From: Mesorhizobium amorphae CCNWGS0123
GTDB taxonomy: Bacteria; Pseudomonadota; Alphaproteobacteria; Rhizobiales; Rhizobiaceae
Direction of reading: 5' to 3'
Length of the DNA: 64,000 bases
NCBI RefSeq assembly: GCF_001686985.1
Contig: NZ_CP015318.1
Span: 4,586,001-4,650,000 of the forward strand
Numbering within the stretch: the stretch's first letter is position 1; every line of letters starts with the position of its first letter. Under the pieces are notes generated by a model. The model was not told the origin of the DNA and did not search any database. It saw only the letters and a list, made by a program, of their open reading frames with translations. The position numbers were made by a program, and so were the translations under genes. Positions 57,280 to 64,000 of the stretch are shown here, piece by piece.

Positions 57280-60269
57280 GCCCGCGCCGCACCGAGACCG
57301 GCGGTCGCATCGACCGGCTGCGCACCATCCGCTTCACCTTCGACGGCACGCCCTACACCGGCTATGCCGGCGACACGCTGGCTTCGGCACTGCTCGCCAA
57401 CGGCGTCACGCTGTTCGGGCGCTCGTTCAAGTACCATCGCCCGCGCGGCGTGCTGACCGCCGGCGTCGAGGAGCCGAACGCACTGGTAACGGTGCTGCGC
57501 GGCGAGGTTCGCGAACCGAACATCGCCGCCACCATGGTCGAGATCTATGACGGGCTGGTGGCCGTCAGCCAGAACCGCTTCCCGTCGCTTGCCTGGGACG
57601 TCAACGCCATCAACCAGCTCGGCGGCAAGATCCTGTCGGCCGGCTTCTACTACAAGACCTTCATGGGTCCGGTGATCGGCCCGCTGAAAGGCACCCGCTT
57701 CTGGATGTTCTGCGAGCACTTCATCCGCCGCGCCGCCGGCCTCGGCAGAGCCGGCACCGCTGCCGATCCGGAGCGCTATGAGCGCATGAACGCCTTCTGC
57801 GACGTGCTGGTCGTCGGCTCCGGCCCGGCCGGATTGATGGCGGCAAAAGCCGCCGCCGACCAAGGCCAGCGCGTCATCCTCTGCGAGCTGGAGCCGCATT
57901 TCGGCGGCTCGGCCAACTGGTCCGGCGAGACCATCGACGGCACGCCGGCGGCCGACTGGGCGGCACGGGCCGTCGGCCAGCTCGAAGGCCATGACAATGT
58001 CCGTCTGCTGCCGCGCACCACGGTCTGGGGCTATTACGACGGCAACACGCTGGCAGCACTGGAACGGGTCACCGACCACAAGGAAGCCCCGGCCAGGGGC
58101 GAGCCGCGTCATCGCTACTGGGCGATCCGTACCAAGTCGGTGGTGCTTGCCACCGGCTCCTTCGAACGGCCGCTGGTGTTTCCCGGAAACGACCGGCCTT
58201 GTGTCATGCTGGCGCATGCCGCCGAGCGCTACGCCAACGAGTACGGCGTTTTGCCCGGCGACAGGATCGCGTTGTTCACCAACAATGACAGCGCCTATCG
58301 CTCGGCGCTGGCGCTGAAGAAGGCGGGCGCTGCGATCGTTGCCATCATCGATGTTCGCCAGGACCTGTCGAGCGAGATGCGCAAGCTGGCCACCGATGCC
58401 GAGGCCGAGATCCTGTCCGCTCATGCCGTGGTCGCCACCGAAGGCGGCAAGGCGCTTACCGGCCTCAAGGTGCAGCGTTTCGACATGGTGAGCGGCGCGC
58501 TGACCGGCGATGCGCGCAGCATCCATGCCGACTGCCTGTTGATGTCGGGCGGCTGGTCGCCGACCATCCACCTCGCCAGCCAGGCCGGCGCCAGGGCGGA
58601 GTGGGACGCCGCGCGCCAGGCCTTCCTGCCGCCGAAGCCGACGCAGAAATGGGTCGGCGCCGGCGCCTTTACCGGCAGCTTCTCGACCGCCGAGGCCATC
58701 GCCGAGGGCCGCGCCGCCGGTCTTTCCGCAGCCGGGGCAACGGGTGCGCCGACGATCTTGCCGGTCGTCGAAGCCGCACCCGGCGACCCCGATCCGGCGC
58801 CGGTGTTCGAGATCAAGGCGAAGGGAAAAAGCTTCGTCGATTTCCAGCATGACGTCACTGCCGAAGATGTGCGCCTTGCGCATCGCGAAGGCTTCGTCTC
58901 GGTCGAGCACCTGAAGCGCTACACCACGCTCGGCATGGCGACCGACCAGGGCAAGAGCTCGAACGTGCCGGGCCTCGCCATCATGGCCGAGGCGCTCGGC
59001 AAGCCGATCCCCGAAGTCGGCACCACGCGCTTCCGCCCGCCCTATTCGGCGGTGTCGATCGGCTCGCTCGCAGCGGAGCGCTTCGGCGATTTGAAGCCCG
59101 AGCGGCTGACGCCGATGCATGACTGGCACCTTGCCAACGGCGCGACCATGTACTCGGCCGGCCTCTGGTACCGACCGATGATCTACGGCCTTGCCGGCGA
59201 GACGATCGAGCAGGCCTATGTGCGCGAAGCCAAGGCGACCCGCGACAGTGCCGGCATCGTCGACGTCTCGACACTGGGCAAGATCGCCGTGCAAGGGCCG
59301 GACGCGGCCGAATTGCTCGACCGCGTCTACACCAACATGTTCTCGACGCTCGCCGTCGGCAAGGCCCGCTACGGGCTGATGCTGCGCGAGGACGGGCTGG
59401 CCTTCGACGACGGCACCACCTGGCGGCTCGGCGAACAAGATTTCCTGATGACCACCACCACCGCCAATGCCGGCAAGGTGATGCAGCACCTGGAATATTT
59501 CCTCGACGTCATCTGGCCGGAGCTGAAGGTCACCGTCACTTCGGTCACCGACGAATGGGCGGGTGCGGCCATCGGCGGGCCGAAGGCGCGGGCAATCCTC
59601 GCCGCTTGCGTCAAGGGTACGGCCGTCGACAATGCCACCCTGCCGTTCATGGGCATCGTGCACGGCAAGATCGCGGACGTGCCCGTCATGATCTGCCGGC
59701 TCTCCTTCTCCGGCGAAATGGCCTTCGAGGTCTATTCCGGCGCCGGCTACGGCGCCCATGTCTGGGAAGCCCTGATCGAGGCCGGCAAGCCGTTCGGGCT
59801 GGTCACCTATGGGCTCGAAGCGCTGGGCACGATGCGCATCGAGAAGGGCCACGTCACCGGCGCCGAGATCGACGGCCGCACCACGGCGCGCGATCTGCAT
59901 CTCGACTGGATGCTGTCGAAGAAAAAAACCTTCATCGGCTCGGCGATGATGGACCGCGAGGGCCTGATCGCACCCGACCGGCTGCAGCTCGTCGGCCTGG
60001 TTTCGCTCGACAACCGGCCGCTCAACGGCGGTGCGCACATCGTCGAGGAACTGGATGAGGCCAATCCGCACGGTTCCATCGGCCACATCACCGCCTGCTG
60101 CTACTCGCCGGCGCTCGGCAAGCACATCGCGCTGGCGCTGGTAAGCGGCGGCAAGGCGCGGCACGGCACGCGCGCCTTCGTCTCCGATCCGCTGCGCAAC
60201 CGGTTCGGGCCGATCGAGATCGTCTCCAACCATTTCTACGATCCGGACGGGAGCCGCATGCATGGTTGA
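57276..60269 (+). CDS. soxA: Sarcosine oxidase, alpha subunit
   Basis: Alpha subunit of 997 residues. An N-terminal ferredoxin-like fold without iron cysteines (RFTFDGTPYTGYAGDTLASALL) is followed by the NAD/FAD-like domain (VLVVGSGPAGLMAAKAAADQGQRV, near 175). The C-terminal GcvT-like domain (about 610-990) contains AAIGGPKARAIL and SFSGEMAFEVYSG and holds tetrahydrofolate. The start is GTG in a GTGA overlap with soxD; the end overlaps soxG by eight bases. Full length and undamaged. A long mirror-image frame on the other strand is an artefact of high GC. Confidence 0.96.
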   Translation: MSPRRTETGGRIDRLRTIRFTFDGTPYTGYAGDTLASALLANGVTLFGRSFKYHRPRGVLTAGVEEPNALVTVLRGEVREPNIAATMVEIYDGLVAVSQNRFPSLAWDVNAINQLGGKILSAGFYYKTFMGPVIGPLKGTRFWMFCEHFIRRAAGLGRAGTAADPERYERMNAFCDVLVVGSGPAGLMAAKAAADQGQRVILCELEPHFGGSANWSGETIDGTPAADWAARAVGQLEGHDNVRLLPRTTVWGYYDGNTLAALERVTDHKEAPARGEPRHRYWAIRTKSVVLATGSFERPLVFPGNDRPCVMLAHAAERYANEYGVLPGDRIALFTNNDSAYRSALALKKAGAAIVAIIDVRQDLSSEMRKLATDAEAEILSAHAVVATEGGKALTGLKVQRFDMVSGALTGDARSIHADCLLMSGGWSPTIHLASQAGARAEWDAARQAFLPPKPTQKWVGAGAFTGSFSTAEAIAEGRAAGLSAAGATGAPTILPVVEAAPGDPDPAPVFEIKAKGKSFVDFQHDVTAEDVRLAHREGFVSVEHLKRYTTLGMATDQGKSSNVPGLAIMAEALGKPIPEVGTTRFRPPYSAVSIGSLAAERFGDLKPERLTPMHDWHLANGATMYSAGLWYRPMIYGLAGETIEQAYVREAKATRDSAGIVDVSTLGKIAVQGPDAAELLDRVYTNMFSTLAVGKARYGLMLREDGLAFDDGTTWRLGEQDFLMTTTTANAGKVMQHLEYFLDVIWPELKVTVTSVTDEWAGAAIGGPKARAILAACVKGTAVDNATLPFMGIVHGKIADVPVMICRLSFSGEMAFEVYSGAGYGAHVWEALIEAGKPFGLVTYGLEALGTMRIEKGHVTGAEIDGRTTARDLHLDWMLSKKKTFIGSAMMDREGLIAPDRLQLVGLVSLDNRPLNGGAHIVEELDEANPHGSIGHITACCYSPALGKHIALALVSGGKARHGTRAFVSDPLRNRFGPIEIVSNHFYDPDGSRMHG

Positions 60270-60849
60270 GCGCCAATCACCGCTTGAGCCGGAATTCCAC
60301 CCCGGCTCGCATGGCAATTTCGAGCACGGCGTCGAAATCATCCTGTCCGAAACGCGGCCGGGCTCGATCCTGCAGCTCGCGGCATGGCCGGGTGAGGAGA
60401 AGCGGCTGATGTCGAGCATATACAAGGTTGCGGGCCTTGCTCTGCCCGACGGCGCAGGCGGCGGTGTCGCCGACGGCGTCAAGGCTGCGTTCGGCTTTGC
60501 GCCGGGAAAGTTCACCGTGGTCGACGAAGCCGAGGGCCTGGCCTCGGCTTTTGCCGGTGTCATCACCCCGAACATCGGCACCGTCACCGATTTGTCGCAT
60601 GGCCGCACCGCGATCCGCATCGCCGGCCCGAAGGCCGAATGGGTGCTGGCAAAGTTCTTCGCCATCGACTTCGCTTTGCCGGCCTTCCCGGTCGGCGCCG
60701 GCCGCTCGACCACCCATCATGACGTCTTTGCCCAAATCCAGCGCACCGGCGCGGACCAGTTCGACATCTATGTGTTCCGCTCCTTTGCCCGCTCGTTCTG
60801 GAAGGCGCTCTGCCATGCCAGCGAGGAAGTCGGCTACGAGGTGCAATAG
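60262..60849 (+). CDS. soxG: Sarcosine oxidase, gamma subunit
   Basis: Gamma subunit of 195 residues, the last gene of the operon. The fold resembles half a GcvT domain; visible family features are VTDLSHGRTAIRIAGPKAEWVLAKFFAIDF and GADQFDIYVFRSFARSFWKAL. Its start lies inside the last codons of soxA (eight-base overlap), so translation is coupled. It completes a full tetrameric enzyme. Confidence 0.95.
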   Translation: MVERQSPLEPEFHPGSHGNFEHGVEIILSETRPGSILQLAAWPGEEKRLMSSIYKVAGLALPDGAGGGVADGVKAAFGFAPGKFTVVDEAEGLASAFAGVITPNIGTVTDLSHGRTAIRIAGPKAEWVLAKFFAIDFALPAFPVGAGRSTTHHDVFAQIQRTGADQFDIYVFRSFARSFWKALCHASEEVGYEVQ

Positions 60850-60990
60850 AACTCTGCCGGCTGTCCGCTTGGCACTATCGACCGGCACAACTGCTGCTTG
60901 AGCCGTGGGCCAGCGGGGAGGATAGATAGGAATCACGGGCACATGCCTAGGCATGCCCCGTCCAGGCAACCGGCTCGACAATATCCTTCC

Positions 60991-62433
60991 ATGACCGCAG
61001 AGACTTCGGCGACGGCCACAACCCGCTTTGCCCCGGCGGGCGAGGCGTCGATGCTATTGCCGGCGACGGTCGCCTGCGGCGTCTTCATGACCAGCCTCGA
61101 CCAGAATGTCGTGGTCACCGCATTGCCCGGCATCGGCGAGAGCCTTTCCCGGCCACCGAGCCAACTTGGGCTTCTGATCACCGTCTATGTCGCCAGCCTG
61201 ATCATATCGATGCCGCTCGGCGGCTGGGCCGCCGACCGCTTCGGCCTGCGCAACGTCTACTGCTTTGCCTTGCTGGTGTTCGCCGCTTCATCGGCGCTCT
61301 GTGGGCTGTCCAACGACATCTGGACGCTGGTTGGCGCCCGCGCGTTGCAAGGTTTCGGCGGCGCATTGATGGGTACGCTCGGCCAGGTCGTTATCCTGTC
61401 GACCTTCCCGCGCAGCCGCACGCTGAAGATCAACATGTATATCTCGCTGGCCGGGCAGTCCGGACCGTTGGTCGGCCCGCTCGTCGGCGGCGCGCTGACC
61501 ACCTACATTTCGTGGCGCTGGATCTTCTTCATCAACGTGCCATTCGCGCTGGCGGCCGCCGTCCTTGCCGCCTCGCTGTTTCCGACCGTCACCAAACCGG
61601 TGCGCACGCCGTTCGATTTTGCGGGCTTCCTGCTGGTCGGCAGCGGCATGGTCCTGCTGGTCTTCGGCATGGACTCGCTTGCGGCGAAAGATGCCGCCGG
61701 CAGCATGATCGCGGCCGAGCTGGCACTGGCGATCGTCATCCTGACGCTTGCCTCCTTCTACTGCCTGCGTGCCCGCAACCCCCTGCTTGACCTGAAGCTC
61801 TTGCGCATCCGCACCTTCCGCATCTCCTTTCTCACCGGCGGCGGGCTGGACACGATCGGTCTTAGCTCCGTCGTCTTCCTGCTGCCGCTGATGTTCCAGC
61901 TCGGCTTCGGCATGAGCGCGGTGCAGGCGGGATCGCTGACCTTCATTGCCGCGATCGGATCGCTGATCATGCGTGTCTTCATGCCGCGCCTGCTCAACCG
62001 CTTCGGCTTCCGCCGTGTGCTGGTCATCAACACGCCGATCGTTGCCGCGATGGTTGCGGGCTTCGCCTTGATCCAGGCGACCACACCCCTATGGATCGTG
62101 CTTGCCTATATCTTCGCCTTCGGTGTTTTGCGCTCGGCGCAGTGGGCCTCGACCGGCAACCTCGCCTATTCCGACATCGCGCCGGAACAGCTCGCCCGCT
62201 TCAGCGCCCTCTACTACATCCTTTGGCAGCTGGCGGTGGCGATCAGCGTCGGATTGGCGGCCGCGTTGCTGTCCTTCCTGGCCGGCGGCGGCCCGGCCGT
62301 GACCAACGACTTCCGCATCCTGTTCGTGATCGAAGGCGTCATCACGCTGTGCGCGCTGTTCGCCTATCTCAGGCTGACGCCGCAGGACGGCGCCCATGTC
62401 AGCGGCCATGGCGCGCAAATGAGCGTGGACTAA
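60991..62433 (+). CDS. MFS drug-efflux transporter, DHA2 (14-helix) type
   Basis: Major facilitator transporter of about 480 residues with roughly fourteen helices. Motif A is GWAADRFGLRN after the second helix, and motif C-like GQSGPLVGPLVGGALTTYISWRWIFFIN follows. DQNVVVTALPGIGE is the usual first-helix region. The ATG at 60991 (MTAETSATATTRF) is preferred; an earlier TTG at 60898 lies in a polar, unconserved stretch. It is 140 bases after soxG, so may or may not share its transcript. The substrate is unknown. Confidence 0.87.
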   Translation: MTAETSATATTRFAPAGEASMLLPATVACGVFMTSLDQNVVVTALPGIGESLSRPPSQLGLLITVYVASLIISMPLGGWAADRFGLRNVYCFALLVFAASSALCGLSNDIWTLVGARALQGFGGALMGTLGQVVILSTFPRSRTLKINMYISLAGQSGPLVGPLVGGALTTYISWRWIFFINVPFALAAAVLAASLFPTVTKPVRTPFDFAGFLLVGSGMVLLVFGMDSLAAKDAAGSMIAAELALAIVILTLASFYCLRARNPLLDLKLLRIRTFRISFLTGGGLDTIGLSSVVFLLPLMFQLGFGMSAVQAGSLTFIAAIGSLIMRVFMPRLLNRFGFRRVLVINTPIVAAMVAGFALIQATTPLWIVLAYIFAFGVLRSAQWASTGNLAYSDIAPEQLARFSALYYILWQLAVAISVGLAAALLSFLAGGGPAVTNDFRILFVIEGVITLCALFAYLRLTPQDGAHVSGHGAQMSVD

Positions 62434-62484
62434 AGCAATTCCAGGAAAGGTGTGATGTGGCTGTCCGTCCGGCCGAGGCACACC

Positions 62485-63189
62485 TCACTCGCTGAACGTC
62501 ACCCATTCCTCCAGCGGCACGCGGTCGGTGCGGAACTCGTTTTCGGGCTTGGACGTATCCTCATGGCCGAGTGCCATGCCGCAGACGACGATCTCCTCGT
62601 CGGGAATGTTGAGAACCGGCCTGATCTGCCGGTGATAAGGCGCGAAGGCGGCTTGCGGGCAGGTGTGCAGGCCCCTGCCCCGCGCCGCCACCATGATGTT
62701 CTGCAGGAACATGCCGTAGTCGATCCACGAGCCCTGGTTTAGCCGCCGGTCGATGGTGAAGATCATGCCGACCGGCGCATCGAAGAAGACGAAGTTGCGG
62801 TCGTGCTGCGCGCGCATCCTGTCGACCTCGCGCCGGCCGATGCCGAGCGCGCCGTAGAGGCCGAAACCGTTGGCGCGGCGACGGGTGAGATAGGGCTCGA
62901 AGAACTGGGTGGGATAGTAGCGATACTCGTCCCAATCGGCCTTCTCGGCGCGGATGCCCGAATTGAGGATGGCGTCCGTGATCTGCTGCTTGATTTCCCC
63001 CTTGGTCACATAGACCCGCCAAGGCTGCATGTTGGTGCCCGAAGGCGCCCGCGCCGCAACGGCGAGAATGTCCCGGATCGTCTCGTCGTCGACCATCTCG
63101 GGCAGGAAGGCGCGCACCGATCGGCGTGATGTGATCGCCTCGTCTACGATCGCCGCATCCTTGGCAATCCGGGCGTTGTTTTCCAGCAT
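62485..63189 (-). CDS. Nitroreductase family protein
   Basis: FMN-dependent nitroreductase-fold protein of 234 residues. Typical features are AITSRRSVRAFLPEMVDDETI near the start, ARAPSGTNMQPWRVYV for FMN contact, SWIDYGMFLQNIMVAARGRGLHTCPQ and the C-terminal GMALGHEDTSKPEN. The start MLENNARIAK at 63189 is used because upstream ATGs give a non-homologous extension. It probably reduces quinones or nitro compounds with NAD(P)H; the native substrate is not evident. It converges with the efflux pump gene and is divergent from the XRE/cupin regulator. Confidence 0.9.
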   Translation of the reverse strand: MLENNARIAKDAAIVDEAITSRRSVRAFLPEMVDDETIRDILAVAARAPSGTNMQPWRVYVTKGEIKQQITDAILNSGIRAEKADWDEYRYYPTQFFEPYLTRRRANGFGLYGALGIGRREVDRMRAQHDRNFVFFDAPVGMIFTIDRRLNQGSWIDYGMFLQNIMVAARGRGLHTCPQAAFAPYHRQIRPVLNIPDEEIVVCGMALGHEDTSKPENEFRTDRVPLEEWVTFSE

Positions 63190-63369
63190 GGGCCGTCCCT
63201 TGACGCATGGCCTTGGGAAACCGGGACCGGCTTCCGGACAGGACCCATGCGCGAATTCCAAATACCCTGGTCCTCGATCGGACGTCCCCACCCGCCGTTC
63301 GTGGCCGAGCCTTTGCATGAACCGTCAAAATGGCGCAAGCAAATCTTGTGGTCTTGTGAAAATCCCCTT

Positions 63370-63425
63370 GATTTTTTCATAGAGCTGGCCTTTCATGAAA
63401 TTTGTCTGGGATTTTTCATCGAGAG
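63370..63425. promoter_or_regulatory. AT-rich region with palindrome and repeats before the XRE/cupin gene
   Basis: Low-GC stretch with the perfect palindrome TTTCATGAAA (63391-63400) between two near-direct repeats, GATTTTTTCATAGAG (63370-63384) and GATTTTTCATCGAG (63410-63423). It is a candidate autoregulatory operator for the XRE/cupin protein, and might also control the divergent nitroreductase gene. Confidence 0.45.
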
Positions 63426-63431
63426 AATGGC

Positions 63432-64000
63432 TTGGCCTCAATCGCCGTCAGATCGGAGCAGGAGAGCAGCGAACGGCTGCTGGCTGGCGACATCCGCGCG
63501 CTGCGCAAGGCGCGCGGGCTGACTCTGGCCGAGATCGGCCTCAGGCTCGGCCGTTCCGTCGGCTGGGTCAGCCAGGTCGAGCGCGGCCTGTCGATCCCTT
63601 CGCTCGGTGACCTCAGGGCCTTCGCCGACCTGTTCGGCGTGCCGGTCAGTCTGTTCTTCAGCCACGACGTGCCGATTGAAAAAGAGCGCGGCGTCGTCGT
63701 GCGCGCCGGCAACCGGCGCAGGCTTGGCACAAGCGATTCCGGACTGGTGGAGGAGCTTCTGTCGCCCGATCTCGGCGGTAGCTTCGAGATGCTGCGTTCG
63801 GTCTTCGCGCCGGGCGCTGAATTGAAGACCGAGGCGCGTCGGCCGACGGAGGAAGCCGGCTATGTCGCGTCCGGCACCTTCGACATAGAGATATCGGGCG
63901 TCTGGCACCGGCTTGCCGAGGGCGATTCGTTTCGCTTCGACGGCAAGCCGTTCCGCTGGCGCAATCCCGGCGCCGAGCCGGCGGTGGTCATCTGGGTGGT
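63432..64000 (+). CDS. XRE-family regulator with cupin domain, 3' end outside window
   Basis: About 189 residues are visible. The N-terminal HTH runs from about 15 to 70 (GDIRALRKARGLTLAEIGLRLGRSVGWVSQVERGLSIPSLGDL); then comes a cupin-type region from about 110 with VFAPGAELKTEARRPTEEAGYV and DSFRFDGKPFRWRNPG. The start is TTG at 63432 with GAGAG 7 bases upstream; no ATG in this frame fits. XRE-cupin regulators often control amine, betaine or amino-acid catabolism. Its downstream targets lie outside the window. Confidence 0.82.
   Translation, partial: MASIAVRSEQESSERLLAGDIRALRKARGLTLAEIGLRLGRSVGWVSQVERGLSIPSLGDLRAFADLFGVPVSLFFSHDVPIEKERGVVVRAGNRRRLGTSDSGLVEELLSPDLGGSFEMLRSVFAPGAELKTEARRPTEEAGYVASGTFDIEISGVWHRLAEGDSFRFDGKPFRWRNPGAEPAVVIWV

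Noticed and set aside
57108..60713. Leftward 1201-residue open frame opposite soxA
   Set aside because: It mirrors the soxA codons in a high-GC gene; its protein is low in typical domains and arginine/glycine/histidine-rich, while soxA is a clear family member.

Overview
This window looks like a chromosomal segment of a high-GC alphaproteobacterium of the Rhizobiales, most like Mesorhizobium. The basis is codon bias, Rhizobiales-type small proteins (entericidin-like and DUF1127-like) and a soxBDAG operon; no marker gene proves the genus. I found no rRNA, tRNA, CRISPR array, insertion sequence or phage gene. Most of the window is densely packed with complete genes. Only the first gene (class III aminotransferase) and the last (XRE/cupin regulator) run off the ends.

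The dominant theme is removal of methyl groups from methylated amines, plausibly glycine betaine and relatives, and their entry into folate one-carbon metabolism. The parts are: two non-pyrrolysine MttB-family methyltransferases (6.4-8.0 kb and 23.4-25.0 kb); a corrinoid protein (25.3 kb); a methyl-tetrahydrofolate:corrinoid methyltransferase (30.6 kb); a ferredoxin/ASKHA corrinoid-reactivating protein (31.6 kb); a MetF-type reductase coupled to a cysteine-rich MetV-like protein and a small 'virulence factor' family protein (28.5-30.5 kb); a DUF1638 protein (26.3 kb); a betaine-homocysteine methyltransferase (15.1 kb); two FAD/GcvT dimethylglycine-dehydrogenase-like enzymes (8.1 and 42.4 kb); and tetrameric sarcosine oxidase soxBDAG (55.7-60.8 kb). 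Together they could take betaine through dimethylglycine and sarcosine to glycine, with methyl groups going to homocysteine or tetrahydrofolate. An M24 protein resembling the DMSP lyase DddP sits directly behind the first FAD/GcvT gene.

Two DNA motifs tie the scattered genes together. A palindrome ATATAAAGA-N2-TCTTTATAT overlaps the promoters of both the betaine-homocysteine methyltransferase and the methyl-folate methyltransferase. A second motif, TTTGCGAC/GTCGCAAA, forms a 9-bp-arm palindrome in front of the GlxA/AraC-type regulator (37.3 kb). It recurs as half-sites between mttB-2 and the corrinoid gene and upstream of the 42.4-45.0 kb dehydrogenase.

A second system lies at 45.2-52.3 kb. 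It is a leftward seven-gene run encoding a HAD-UbiA fusion, a DprE1-like FAD oxidase, a small SMR-type carrier, an extended SDR, a class III aminotransferase and a polytopic GT-C-like membrane protein. It resembles a lipid-linked pentose (decaprenyl-phosphoryl-arabinose-type) donor pathway with a flippase and transferase.

Other regions: 1-6 kb has a prolyl oligopeptidase, a hypothetical gene and two tandem MFS paralogues. 12-15 kb has a PhnD-like protein, a fatty acid desaturase and an XRE regulator. 16-19.3 kb has a von Willebrand protein translationally coupled to an ECF sigma factor. 19.4-21.8 kb is an ArsR-AHSA1-VOC-membrane-DUF1801-DUF1801 operon with a near-consensus promoter. 33.8-42.3 kb holds small DUF1127-like proteins, an alpha/beta hydrolase, a LysR regulator, the GlxA regulator, a crystallin-fold protein, a DUF1194 protein, a membrane protein and a site-2 protease. 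52.5-55.5 kb has a small periplasmic protein and a DUF3772 mechanosensitive channel. 61-64 kb has a DHA2 efflux pump, a nitroreductase and the XRE/cupin regulator.
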